Assembly (NCBI GenBank): GCA_040954595.2
Contig: CM082582.2
Coordinates: forward strand, 3,968,001 to 4,032,000
Direction of reading: 5' to 3'
Length of the DNA: 64,000 bases
DNA from: Balanoglossus misakiensis
Taxonomy: Eukaryota; Hemichordata
Shown: in pieces, positions 12,801 to 27,800 of the stretch
How positions within the stretch are numbered: the stretch's first letter is position 1
How the letters are laid out: each line of letters opens with the position of its first letter
The notes under the pieces: generated by a model
What the model saw: only the letters and a program-made list of their open reading frames with translations
What the model was told of the DNA's origin: nothing
Databases searched by the model: none
Made by a program: the position numbers and the translations under genes

Positions 12801-15800
12801 AATAAATGAGAAGAAATCTAAGAGTTCAGTCTCCAAAGATGACCAAGATGTCTTGCAGTTTCTTCGATTTGGAGTAACAGAATCTACACCTGAAATAAGT
12901 GAGTTCTGTTCAAAAATGGTCACTTGCACGGTGGAGACTATACAAAGTACACTTGGTGTATGAACTTCTTAACATAAATATACATAATTGTACAATGGTT
13001 GTATTCTAAACATTTCATGTTAATCAGCCATAGGTAGATTAGGACAATATTAACTAAAACTAGAATAATGAAGTACCTGTATTAGTAATGCAAAATCATA
13101 GATAAACCAATAAAAGCTTTGTGAACTAGATGAATGAACTAATGTACATCATAGATAAACTAACAAACCTCTATGAATGTTACAGTAAAGAGAAAATTGT
13201 AGTTCTCAGAACAAAATGGTTTTTAGAGGTGAAATAGTGTACAGCTTGATGGAGTAACTGTCAATATTATCACATTGAAAAGGAACGTTTCTGCACTATA
13301 TTAGTGTTGAAGTGAAAATATGAGAAATAACATAGTTCTGTACTGGTACTCACAACCTATAATACTTTGAAGTATGCATGGTGATGATGTGAAAATTAAT
13401 TGGTTTATCAGCATGAGTTGAAAAACCTTAGAAATGTGTTATAATGTAGCATGACATATAATACAGACCCCAAATCTGCATTTTGATAACAATAAAGCAT
13501 TCATAAGTTGTTATAACTTCTGAATCTGAAGGAATTTTTTCGCATATGTTTTGACATGTTACTCGATTTAAATCACAATCAAGGTTCCTCTTCAAGTTCA
13601 ACTCCGAGAAGTAATCTCACCCCGTCTGATGAAATCGTTGATCATTCCAATGTCGATGATAAGGGAGGTCATGTCCCTAGTGAGTAAATATTTCAAACAT
13701 ACTTTCAGAAGTTGACTTATAACATGTTTTTTATTCTCTTCTTCATGTCATGTGCAGACACATCATGACATCATGAGACCGAACAAGTACATGTAATATA
13801 AAACTCATTCCAGTATTTGTTATTATCTCTTCTTGCTCTATTGCATCTTTTGGTTGCTTTCAGTTGCAGCTAAAGGCTGTGGTTTTCACTTCAATTTCTG
13901 TAACTCTGGACTTCTTGGCATCGTATCAAAACAAACCACCACTTGAGATAAACTACATGGAGTGCTACCAGAATTGATCGAAAATCCTTCATCAAAGTCT
14001 TGGTACTTGTTGCGGACTTTTTATCTCTTTCATTCCCTTGTTCTCATATCTCATCCCACTTTTTCTGTTTCTCTTCATTTCTTCTCCTTCACCTTCTGTC
14101 ACTCAAAGACCTCCGCGACATTAGTTTGGAACAAACAGGAAAGGAAATGAAAGACAGTCATTCCAGAGTAACATTAGATGATGACGTACCAAACCATGAG
14201 AAAAAAGACCTAACAATAACTGTAGTAGATGAAGACAGTAATTCACCCATGAGAAATTCACTTTCTGGAATGGCTACAAAAGACATTTCCTTGAGCAATA
14301 GACTGAAAGACTTGCTCCCTTCTATCAGTATTGAAGATGAAGTTTTTGTTGATGATAAAAGTGAAACAGAATCTGAGGAACCTGAAAGTCGCAGGTTAAG
14401 ACTAAACTTTGTCAGTCTGAGAACAGTTACATTGAGTTCCTCAGGCAGTAGTCCTTCGACACCAACCGGTGCGCAGGAAATGCTTTTTCCCAGTGCAACA
14501 AACACTGACCAGATCCACGCATCTTCTGATGATTGTCATACGCAAGACAAGAATACTGATGAGAGAAACTTTTCTATCAGGGAACAGTCTTATGAAAAAG
14601 AGGAGGGTTATAAAATGGATGGAAATGGATTTTCCGCACAGAAACATCCAACGGAAGACACAGATGACAGTGATGTTATGAAGCTTCTGTCCTGTGGGTT
14701 GGAGAACATTTCATCCATCGAGTCCGAAACGGCTATTCAAGATCAACCCGTATCCTCCACCACTTTGGAAGCTGAAGAAGCAGTACCTGAAAATGTTGTT
14801 ACTTTGAAATGGGAAAATAAAACCCCAGAGACTAGTTCAGATGCTAAAAAACATTCTAAAGATGAAAAGCGGATTACACCCAGAGCCAGTCGTTCAAGTC
14901 TACGAGGTGTCAAACTACAATCTTCCAGGTCACAAAGTAGCGTTGAAGACTGCACTGAGCTTTTCTCAGAGAAATCGACTCCACAAGTCGATGCTGAAAC
15001 GGAAGTCAGTACTAGAGATGAAGTAAGTCTGAATGATGCCAGCAAAGGCTATATCAAATACGCCACAGAAATTGTGGACCAGGAAACAGACGATAATGTT
15101 GCGAATATAGAAAAAACACGGACAATTTCAGTAGCTTTGGAAGAAGAAGTGGCCAGTGGCAATGAGCAAGAGAATGCCCTCAAGATCAAGCCAGCTGAGT
15201 TACTGTATGAGCCAGTGTCTGTCAGTATTACTGGAGAAATGGGTTTGGAGGAAGCATTACTCATGGAAACCAGAAAGAAATTGAGGTGCATGTCATTCAC
15301 TGAAGAGGAATTTGTTGAGGCAGAGATCAGCAAAGACGATGTAGATGGCTTTGAACATAAACAGATTAAAGTTGCCACTTCAACTGAAATGTACGAAAGA
15401 TGTGATGTTGTCGGTGTTAAGATTGAAGTTATTCTCGAGCAACCTGTGGTGGTGTCCTCCGCAGAAGTGCCAATGGAAGTTGCGGAGTGGACAAAACTTG
15501 ATGTTTTGACGGCTGAAATTAAAGACGAGGCAGAACATCAGAGGAAAGAAGATAGGCGTCGAGAAACAGAGAGTGATGAGCAGAAAGGGACACAACTGAA
15601 AGACTCGGACGATAAAACTACACAAGTGGAGTCTGGTAGAAAGTATAGACCATACAGCAGAAGATGGCAAGAGGAGGAAGAGGAGGAAGAAGACGTCATG
15701 AGTTTTCTCTCTCGGGGATTCTCAACAAGGAGGAGAAAGAGACTTGATGATGATGAAGAAGATGATGTCTTAAAGATGCTTTCACAAGGTGTAGCTGAAG

Positions 15801-18800
15801 CGTCCGTGACAGTAACCAAAGATGTTGAACCTCAAGACTCTGATCAAGATTATAAAGTTGTGTATGAGAAGGGTGATATTGAGAAGAGGGAAGAGGACAC
15901 TGATGAATCTGTTGTTGAATTTAAAGTTTTCCTCGGTGACGCGATAGAATCCGTAGAAGAGGAAGAAAGGGTTTATGAAACAGAATCAGAGAGTGGACAG
16001 GAGAAGGATGATGCCATTAAACAGAGGAGAGAGCTTGCCTCCGTTGATGCTCAAGATGTTGCGGAACAAGACGAGAGATTGTCGTATAAAAGCGATGATG
16101 ACGATGAGTCTACTAGCGTCCGTCTTGACTTCTACCAAGGTGGGGAGACCGATACATCCTTTTTGGAAACCGACAGCGAAGCTGCGTTTGCAGACGACGA
16201 AGAAGACGATGTAATGGCCTTTCTGTCCGGTGGCTTTTCGGCCTCTCGGAGGAGACGCCAGTTTTACAGAGCCCCGCAAGCAGATGATGAGGAAGAAGAT
16301 ATCCTTAAATTCCTCTCAGAGGGTGTCACTGACACTGAAGTTACAGTATCGCTTCCCAGGGGTCGACATGAAGAGGAGAGCTTGGTTGATGTAAGTCATG
16401 AGGAGGTGAGGGTGGCACTTCCTTACAAAGAAAAAGTGGAAGTCAGCGAACAAGAGAGTGAGGATGACACTCTGAAAGGATCTTCAGATGAGGACTCCGA
16501 TACCACTCTTGAAATGGAAGAATACATCAATGACTATGATGAGGGAGAGTATGAAATTGAAGAGTTGCCACCAGAAGATGCCTTCATCAGACCGTTGAAG
16601 TTGGTCCTTTCAGAAGACAGGGAGGATGGCTACGACGAAAATGATGAAGTAGCGGAGTCGGTGTCTGACTCTGCAGATTTGTTGGTTGACAGACGACTCC
16701 ACACCATCCCAGAAGAAGAGGAGGGAGAAGACGAGGATGTGCGAAGGTGGCAGTCAGAGGCTGATACTGCGTACGGGTCTGCTCCAGAATCAGAAGGCTC
16801 ATCTACAGATGACGACGATGTGAGGTTAGATCGAGGAAGTGAAACCCAAGGCAAGATTCTCCAAAGAAAGGTTGTTTCTTACAAATTAAAAGAACCAGAG
16901 GAGGAGGAAGAGGAAGAAGATGTGATGCAGTTTCTTTCAAGAGGTTTCAGTGGTGGTAGATCTCAGAGTAGGGTTGCCAAAGCAGCAGTGGAGGAGGATG
17001 AAGATGACATCATGGCATTACTGAGCAGAGGGTTTGCTGCAAGCGCCCCGGAGGAACCATCTGAAGACTTTCTGGAAGAACCGGAAAAAGATGTGGCATT
17101 GGAGAAAATTGTGCGCATCAGCTATCCAGAGGAAGAGGCTGAGGATTTGGATCGAGAACTTGAAACGAGTGACAGTGGTGAGTCGGTTGAAAGCAGTGGA
17201 GAGAGCGAGAGTGAAGAAGATCTTGAAAAGTTAGAGATCATCGAAGAAAGCGATATCACAGATACAGAGGTCGAAGAGGCTGTTTCCGAGGTTGATGATA
17301 CACCGTCAGGTTTTCGATACGGCAGATCGAGAAGATCCACCTGGGAAGATGATGAGGAAGAGTATGTGCCAAGAGTTGGAAGAAGGTCAAGATACTCTGA
17401 TTATTCCTACGAAGAATATGACAAAGAAGATGACATTATGGCCTTACTTTCTGGTGGTGATACAAGTCTCTCAGGGTCAATTACATCAGTGACAGATCTC
17501 TCAGAAGATGAACGGTTCATTTCTGAAGAGGAACCTGAAGTTTTCCTGTCGAGAGCACGAGAACTGGAGCTAATGGAAGAAAGATATTACGTACCTAACA
17601 TACTGGAAGAGTATGATTTGTACAGTGAGTGTGAACAGGCTGAAGTTTCTCTGTACAAGACTGAGGAATTTTTGGACAGACAGGTGTCCACTTTTGGTGT
17701 CGGTATTATCGGAAGAATCCCTGGAGATTTGGAAGAGAAAATTGAGGAACAGATTTTCAAGGACCGAGAAGAAGTGGTTCTAGAGATCATCGTTAAAGCG
17801 AATGAATATTCAGAGTGCGATTATGCTCTAGAAATTCTCAGTTGGCTTTCAGTTGAAGAATGGCATAGTAAAGAAGCATCTGTTGTCGAGGTTGAGGATC
17901 AGCCCCTGGAGAGTGAAGTGATACTCGTCTCCGTGGAAGTGAGGGATGCGGGATTGGAAGCTCTGGCTGGTTATGCATTGTCAGAACCTGGATGGAAAGA
18001 AGTCTCCAGCAAGATCGAAGAAACAGCAGACCTACTAAAACATATGGTGGAACAGGGCGCATCTGCTCCCAGTGGTGCTGTGTCTACACCTGAAAGTGAG
18101 TCTGATGTGCATGTTCATTGGGCCTTTAACCGTGTGGTAGTAACAACAGTCGAAAGGCATGGCAAACAATTAACAACATGCAGGAAGTTACAACACTAGA
18201 ATTACACAAGATGATATGCATGACGTCATTCCAAATTCTAAGCTGCCACTGACTAACTAAGGAGTAATAGTCAATTGTACGGTCATTGATGAACCAAGAT
18301 ATCCCAGAGGATTTCTAAACACACTATATTGAACAGTATACTAACGACTGTGATCGATCAATGATCCAATGCCGTAATATGATAATACATTAACTTTGTC
18401 ATGAACCAGTACTGGACGGAGGACTTCGAAGGAATGTGGAGTGAACTCTGTTTAGATCTGTTCTGCTGTTCATAAAGAAGATGTGTTACTCACACTTATG
18501 AAATACTTCAATTTAATAATCTTCGCATGAGAAGACAAACTTCACTGACTTAAAGCATGCACGACGTGACAGTTATGTCTTTGTCTCTCTGCATCGCCAA
18601 ACTTCGTTACACCATTTTTCTTTCAAAGGTGATGCAACAGCAGCATCCATGAAAGATCTTTTCCATCATCTCGATGCGTTTAGTGAGTATTTCATTTCAG
18701 AATTTTGAGTGTGCTGGGCATGGTTTGGGTACCTTAACATAGCATGCAGATGAGCTGTGTTCATCTCAAATAGAACACTTTTACTGGGTTTTATTCAGCA

Positions 18801-21800
18801 ATTGCTGCAGGTTCAGTCAGAAAAATATAATACTTTAACCCATGTAGGTGCATCTGGATTTACATTTGTAATTTCTACCATGGCTAACCTAGAGTTGAAC
18901 TAACCTAGTTCAACCTTGTGTTGGTTGAATCATAGACGGTATGGTTGAATCAAGCTCATAGTTATTGATTTACTTGACTATATGGAGCATGATAGAAAAT
19001 GTTCACCATAAACCATTAGATCCCTCATACTGAATTATAATCTAATGTACATATTACTAAACAAAGATTGTGTAGACCATAGATGTATTGGCATTTTTCA
19101 AGTGTGTTTTATTCTTTGTACTGATATAATAAACACATGAACTAAGTGACATACTGAATCCAGAGGAATGGGCATTGCTGGTAACATTTAACCTGCATCT
19201 TTCCTTCACGTCTATAACACTTTTCCAATTCATCTTTTTTTCAACCCTCATACCTTTTTGGTCTCCTCTTTTTTGATGCTGTGTGTGTGTCTATCATCTT
19301 CCCCAATATAAGATACATTCTACCAACCGGCTACCTTAATGGCCAGTGTTACAGCCTATGCCCGTGAGTATCCAAAACCCCCCTTCAACCCATTTATTTT
19401 CTTTTCTTTCCAAATATTTCCAAATCCATCCATTGCATTGCCTTATCTTTGACTTTTTCTTGGGAATTGTGGCTTTTCTTCACAGTTGGGATATTTATGC
19501 CGGCTTTCTCAGCTGGTTTGTACATTGGTAATTGTCTGAGGCCGTCTTCCAAGACAGGTACTCAGAAAGGTTCTGTTGTACCCGTCATCTCATCTTCACC
19601 AACTATTGAAGGTACAGCTTTGCTTTTAATTTTATGCATGTAGGCATTCTTAATTTAAGTTGAATATCCTTGAGGATCCACAATAAGAAATTCATTTGGT
19701 GACCATCAATTCAAAGAGATAATCAGCCTGCTGGTTGTGTTTGGTCTCTACTTGCGTCACTGATGAGATAATAGTAGAATAATGGTAGATCATTATTTGG
19801 TGTGTACTCTCATAGTGATGACATAATATTAGAATAATGATAGAATATCATAAGCATAACACATGCACAATTGTAGACATCAAACTACTATGAATATGTA
19901 TATAAAAACCATAATTATTCCTGCAAGTTGACTGCTGTAATAATTTGACTATCCCAATATTTAAGGAAAAGTCATTTGTATTTCGACTCTAGAAATTTAA
20001 CCATGACCGAAAATTACAATTTCGTCACCTTTGAAAAATCAATACCAACTTCATCGGAATTTATTATGGAGAGGGCAGTGTGTCATGTACACTGATGTTT
20101 CATTTCTCCCTAAGAACTTCCCTCGGATAAATGCGTGTGTCCAATCCACAAGATTGTACTTCCAGAAAATGCAGAGGTTATATCAGATGAAAGTGAGTAC
20201 AGTGACTACAGCATGGTCTTTTAGACTAATAGAACTGACTCTTTGATATAACATGGTGTAGTTCATTGTACGGAATTGACAGAGTGATGTTGCATGGTGT
20301 GCTCATCAAATTTCTTTGGGGGAGAAAAACATTCACAACGTGAACTGTGTACTGTAGCCATTTCATGATGAGAGGACATGAAGCCTTTGAATTTGAGATT
20401 GGATGGTGGTGTGACCAAAAGTAGGTAATCCATCAGCAGAAACCAGGAGATGGAATGGAACTTTTTGCTTCTTACGTTGTGATTGTGTCGATATACCATC
20501 TGTCTTAAATGCTGACTCGTCTCAGTTTCAATGGCCAACCAGTTTAGTATAACTTACAACTAATTCATTAACTTCTCTAGGGAACAGACATTTTTTATCC
20601 TTTTTTAGCATGATGTATTTTCTAATCAGGTAGTTTTGATCAATGATTGGTGTCAACTGAAGTCTTGATCTCTGTCGAGTACAGTACTATTATCTAAGTT
20701 AGGGTTGTGTGCTGTGGTTGATCCAGCATTACAATTATCTCAAAATCTTTTGAATTATGATGACAGGAAGTTGGATTTGAGAATCAGAGTATTCTTGCCA
20801 TTTTAATTCAGCAGACTGTAAAAAGTTAAAAATCATGTTTCTTGGTGTCCTTGACAGGAAAGGTAGCATGCCCAATTACTTGACCAAATTAACATGTCTG
20901 AGTTGAAGTTGATAGACAGAACACAGCATAATTTTTAAATGACAGGTGTTCTGAAAATTTGATTAGTTTGGTTGCAAATTTCCAATTGTTCTGTAAAGAA
21001 TCATGACAGAACATCTTTATAACATGACACATTAATCGGTGCAGTGCTTTTGGTTTTCATAACAGTGTTATTTGGTATTAACTATTGAAACAAGAATTTT
21101 CGAATTGATTGCCCAATATTGACCCTTGATTTTGTACTTCTCTCCCTGACAAACAAAAATCCACAAATATTAGAAGGAAATAAATGTGAGAAAGAAAAAG
21201 AGGATCTTCAGATCGACAATAAAACAGGAGCACAACACGGTAATGATCAAAGCTCACATGTTGACCAAAACAGGAAAATTGCAAAAGGTACTCAGGAGAA
21301 AAAACTCAAAGGTACTTGTGTGAGTGGGTTTTGCACCAAGAAATCACACTATTCGTAATATATACTTTCTAAGGGATTACATACAGACTACAAATTAGAA
21401 AGATTTGTACAGGGTATCTGTAATATATTCATCAAAGTTTTGCCATTCTGGCTGCCTTAAATAGGTTTTTACTTCATACTAGGGGGTCAAATCACATTAA
21501 TAACTGCATTCTGGGTAAAAGGTCGACAACTCACTGCAGTAAGAGAAAAAGAAGAAATGATATGTTAACTGTATTTCATGTCTTCTGTTGGTCAGACATT
21601 TCTGTCTATATAGTTAGCATATTAATTTCATAAAATTTTTTTCATATTTGATTTTAACAAAATTTCATGATAACCCAGTATCACTTTATCTTATGAACTT
21701 CCATTTCTTAACCATGGCAAAAATCGGCCATCTTGAAATTGTGTCGACCATATGAGATTTTCATCACTCACCTAGGTAGCAAAAACATATTTAAGGTAGC

Positions 21801-24800
21801 GAGAATTACAGGGGTACCCAGTGATTATTTTATGAATCCCATGGAAAGTATATGTGTGATTTGTTTCACTGATACAGCACAGTGTGTTTTGTAACTTCAA
21901 TATGTCATCACGTTTCACTTAAGAAAATTTGTGGAGTGGTTTCCGTGATCCACGTCCTAATAACATTTCGAACCCCTTTAGTTGATCGTATCCGTCTTTC
22001 CTTTTCTTTCCTTCCCATTTCATTACCAAGGCGGTGAGGATTTGGATTTTCTTGAGCTGATAGAACAGGGTGATTCCCAGGTCTTTGACAGTGAGTAGAG
22101 TCTACACGCATGACATGGTTCATTTATATACTCCCCCCCCCCCAACATAGCATAAGCTAAATGTCCTGTTGTTCTAACCCTTTGTAGATAGTAATGCACC
22201 CAAAATGTATTCACATCCAAAAATTTCCACGTATATCTTATTAGGTGTATGTGCTTTTTAGGTAAAAATTTCCAAAATCTTTGTTTCATATATACCACAC
22301 ATTATATTGATTCAGATCAGTACTTGACCTCAATATTTGATATGCACATTTGTACATGCAGAAGGAAAGACATAGATGAGCTGGCCAGATGAAACGTTGA
22401 AGTTGAATATTCGACTTAAAAAAGAGGACCGCAGTATGCATGTAGTTAAAATAAAATGAAATTAAGACATGCTTGGATGAATTCCTGTCATGTAATTCTC
22501 TTCCTTTCTTCCTGTCTTCAGAAGATGAAAAGTTTGTTACAGTCCCTGCTGGTAAGTTCATATCAGCGATAATTGTGCCCTTACCAGATTAATCCATTTG
22601 AACAGGAATGCAAAAAAAAAAAAAAAATATTGCATCTTGTATAGAATTTTTTATACCAGGGTTCTTTCTTTAACATGCAAGGGTTTGCAAAGAAATATCA
22701 ATGCATTCTTCAAGTTTAAATTCTAGTTGATAATAGCAAGGCAGTGATAATGCATAATGATTGACATAAATAGAGATTTCTTGAGAAGAAACATTGATGA
22801 CTTATATGACACTGACTTGTGACATCGTTGGATGCCTGTCAGTTTGTGTGGTGTAGCAATCTGTTATGTTTAAAACATGATGTAATGTGCTCATGTACCT
22901 CTTCCCTATGTGAAGGAAATGATGCATCTTCTAGAAAAACAATCAAGAGACTTGAACCTAAAGAAGATAGTAAGTTTGGATAATGTGCTTGCGTTTGCCG
23001 TGTTGCCTTGCTATGCTGTGATATACCTTTGGGTGCCATGTTCTGAATGGTCGCCTGGACTCTCACACCCACCACCCTCCCACCAATAGCAGTTTTTTGT
23101 TGTTGAAGTTTTTGATGTATACTCACTTCATAGTTTGTTCACTGAAAGGTCCACTATCTGTAACTTTTGGCTGTTTCTTCAGTATTTTTTATTTGATTTA
23201 TATAATAGGTTATCATTCACATGAGCTCAGGTACAGGTCCGGTTTGGGTATAGTATATTGCGAACTTGCACATATGTATTGATCACTTTTCGGCCGCTGC
23301 ACGACTATCAACCATGGTTTCTTGTTCATCTCCCAACATAGCTCACCTGTGCATGATCAACATTGTTGTATTATATTCAAGTCAGGACTTGAATACATTT
23401 ATGAACAATAGCAATGATTGGTACACATACACTTGACTTGTTTAGAAGCAGAAAACAGTGTGTTAGGATACTATATGGAGATGAACAAGAAAATGTATTT
23501 GATTTGATACAAAAACACACACAAAATACTGAAAAAATAGCCAGAAGTTACAGGTAGTGGCCCTTTATCTGTTACCATGCAGGGATGTATAGATACACTT
23601 AACATAGCCAGCAAAACAATTTAGGATGTAGGTTCTTGTATTGTTACCTGTGGATAACACTTTTGCAGATTTTCTGTTGAACTGATATACAGCCGTCTGT
23701 TTTTTTCAACCCACAGCTGATTGTTTTAGCTGGCTCATCTCCTACATCACTGTCATTATAGTGACCCATACACATAGCCACTTCCAGTTTTACCAATCCG
23801 TCTATCCCATGATCTCTGCGTAGTTTCACACCAACAAATTTCTGTGTCCACATTTATGTGGTTCGTGTATAGTCCATGTCAGTGATCTTAGTTTGGATCA
23901 GTGTTGGTGCCAAATGAAAGTCTCACTGTTTGGCAGTGCAATATGTAGCCCGGTACACTCCTGGATATATAACTGGTGGCGTAATTCTTCTAATATGACG
24001 CAGTCTTGTCAGTACTTGTCTGAGAAACTTCAGAATGTTCTGTAGCTATCTCACTGTATCATCAGCGTACAATAGCAGTCCAGACGCAACTTAACTAAAG
24101 TGGACTACAGCTGTCAGTGCTCAGCCAGGTTATGATCAGTTTTTAGAGTGCCAAGTCCATGCATGAAATCTTTCAAGTAGGTTTAAAGTTTATGCTGACC
24201 GGTCTGAGAGAAAACTTTCTTCTTTCTACAAAGGTGCCCTAGCTGCAACTATAAAACACTACAAACAACACAGATCAGAAGGAGACGAAAGTAAGCCTCT
24301 TTCCATCAGTTTTGAAGATTCCTTTTTTTCCCCTGTTGAGATTTCTTAGCTGTCTTCTTGTCGTTTGTGAATCTCATCTATCGTCTTCTTCCCTCCTCCT
24401 TCTCAAGGAGATTACAGACCATCTTATTTGAAGCAGAAACCAGCTGACTTAACAGCTGATGTTGGAAGTGAGTATTCCTTGTGGCTACAGGCAGCTTATG
24501 GCTCGGGTTTGCTATGTCTTCATGCCTAACAGATATCTAATGTATCATAATTATATCATCATATGCTGCAACAGCAAAGGAAACTGATTCATACAATGTA
24601 AATGTAAATATAATAACGTATGCTGTCCTGATAAATGATATGCAAACTTCGACTCAATATTGCTTGTGGAGCTTGTTCTAGGTTTTGTTTTTCAGTGATG
24701 TCAACTTTTTGATATCTCTTCTTTCCTAAAGGTGATTTTGTTCAAGTACAGAAGGACTATTATAACATGCTGTCTGATACATATGTTCTTGCATCTTTGA

Positions 24801-27800
24801 GTCATGCTGGTAGTAAGTACTTGAATCTGCTGATAACCAAACGAAAACACTTGTGTGTAGTTTTCTTATTAACCCAGCATGGCTTTTCTGACTTGAAAGT
24901 GATGTCGTGGAATTCTAGTTCGAGGCTTGATTACTCCCGGTGTATACAGTAGTTGTCATTTTGAAGATCTTTGTGTGTTTTTTGTCACACGTAGTACCGG
25001 TAGATCTTGCTTGGTGAATTGTGTCTGTCCATGGTTTTGCTGGGACATCATTTAGAGTGCCAGTGAGATTGCAGTGAAATGCATTTAAGCATGGTTTGCT
25101 ATCTTCAATTAATCGCCCGTTACCTGCCTTGTGCATCACAGAATGTACAGTGCACTGCTACTAAGTAACACCACTGTGTTTAGAGTGTAGTCTTCTCCCA
25201 GAATCTAGCAATGGTACCACCACATCACAGTATACTTGCATACAGCACAGTGTTACGGTAGTACTGTGTCATCACAGTATACTTACAAATGTATATACAG
25301 CACAGTGTTAATCCCATGTCATCACAGTATACTCAAAGGAGAGGTGCACGCTTCTGCACAATTCACCTGAAATCTTGTTACAAAGATTTACAGGCTACTG
25401 ACGAAGGGCCTATTGTTTGCCCGTGTAGAAATGCCAACCCTTACACCATCTGATTCCGGGCAAAGTCCATTTTGGACCTCTACAAAGAGACCTTGCAGTG
25501 AAAGGGTTAAAGACAGTACAAAGTTTAGATTGTGTGGATATGTGTTTGTAGCTGCCGTGTGTCTTAACACAACCCTGTTTGCATTCTAATATCACCTCAC
25601 CTGTCCATACACATTTAGTTAATTGTTCAAAATCTCTTTCTATTCCAAGGTGACCGCTCAAAACAAAAGTCTGACTCTGCAACTCAAGAGAGTAAGTGAC
25701 AATCTCTATGCCCCCACCCCCACTGATATCTATTTTTTGTGTACTTTTAACATGGGTTTGGTTTGCTGTGTTCCCAGTTGCACTTTTCTGATGATTTTGC
25801 TTTGGTTTTTCAAGGAGAGACTAGTGCCAGGCAGAAGTCCACTACCTCTGACACACAAGAGAGTGAGTGATTTGACACCTGTTTGTTTTTTTTGCACGTT
25901 TGACTATTTCCTGTTTCCTCTTTGCACCATCCTCTCTTCCACTACTTTCTCTTCCATCAAATCTTGATGAGTCTTCATTATCTTTCTCTACCTCAAGGGG
26001 AACGTAAGTCTCCAAAAGTCAAGATAGACTCTGTCAATTCACCAGAGGGTAGGTTTCAGTTTTTGTGAAATTGCGTGATTGGCGTTCTTTCCACCATTTG
26101 AGTTGATGTATTCTTGCCCGTCAGATTTTACATTCATATATTGTTTATTTTTATCCTTAAAAGCTGAGCTTCCTGTTGGTCCAATTTGGCCCAAACAGAA
26201 ACCTGAAGATGGCGAAACTCCAGACTGTAAGTCCCTTCTTCGGATGAATCCCTCTCTGTCTTTGCTTTGGGGTTTCTTTTGATTTCTCTATCACTGCATG
26301 TCTGGTGTTGCAGTGTTTCCTCACTTGATCTTTCATCCTGTATCAGTAGGCAAGTCTTCAAAGAGACTGGCTGAAACCACTTCTTTCTCTGAAATCTTGC
26401 TCTGTGAGTAACCTCCACTACTTTTTCTGTCAACTTCTTCCTTCCATATTGACTCATTGTGGTCAACATTCTGGAGTGCATGCCGCATGCCTTTATTTTG
26501 TCTCCTACTTTTCCACTTAATTTTGGTTATTTTCCGGGATAGAACCAGTCTGGGCGTGACTGTCACACTTGGGTTCTGAATACATGGTCACCTGTTAATG
26601 CTGCATGTTCTGAGACTTAACCCCCTTTCACCACCATGGTTCAGTCCGAATCCACTTTTTTTGTCCATGGTAAGCTTGGACCTCTAAAGAGGGAACTGGG
26701 GGTGATAGGGTTAAACTATATTCACCACTAGGGTGGTTAAATACATTGGAGATATGTGTATAATTGATTGAAGTACTTTTTTGTTCTTGTAAAGCTGGAG
26801 AGAGTGACTCATTAGTGAGTGAGAGTGAGTCGGGCACTGATCCTTTCACTGACGAAGCATCAGATCATGGTTGGTATAACGACTATTTTATCTACCATGC
26901 TACATACACACAATATTGACCGAAGCTATAATTGCTTCTTGGCTATGTTTCCATAACTAAGCTTGGATCGAAAGTGACAACTTTAACAATGTCTTAATGA
27001 CTAAACAGCCATCACTTTGAGGGGTGTAGTCGTCTAAATAATGTATTTTGCAAATTGCATGTGCTCGACTCTGTTATAACATGTGGTCTATTACATGGCT
27101 TTTCCTTGGCCTGTGCTCTCCATGCTAACACCAGAAATCAGAATTAGGAAGTATCGAATATCTGGTCTTAACACACTTACCCTAGTTTCTTTCTTTGGAA
27201 AGAAGAAAACATTTTTGGAAGTGTCTGTTTGACTTGTAGTCAAGACAGACGAGTTCTGTAATGTTAACATTATACATACTCTAAATGGGTGCATGTTAGT
27301 AATAATTGAACTTATGCATGCATGTTACAATTAGCGGCACCATTGTGTCTCTTTTTCTTCGTCTTATATTCCTGTCATTGCTGTTTCTGTTCTTGGAAAA
27401 AGTCTCCTGGCCAGAATGGTTTTCTCATAAAGCAGTCTCTTAAACACACTTGTAATATTCTTGGACTAGTCCTTTGTCACATGGCTTGCTAGTATATGCA
27501 AGTCAATGTGATGAAATATGAGCAGATATCTTAACTTTGTTGCATGATGACAGTTCATATGATGTAACACACTGATGGCTGCATCTGACTCAGTTGCTTA
27601 ATGCAGACTGATTTGTTCGTTTCTGTTGACAAACATACTTTACAAGCACAGGGTTTCATCCCCCTCAGCAATTGACATTTGACCCATTGTGCATGGGTCA
27701 TGTGACTGTAATAGTTGATGTCACTATTTCCCTCAGGAAATAGACATAGCAACTGATAATGTCATGAATTTAAATTTTACTTTGCCTTGCCACTCATATA

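Noticed and set aside
14000-14108. N-terminal hydrophobic stretch of the long open frame (looks like a signal peptide)
   Set aside because: It is intron read-through: the polypyrimidine tract and CACTCAAAG acceptor lie here, and phase 1 continues at 14109.
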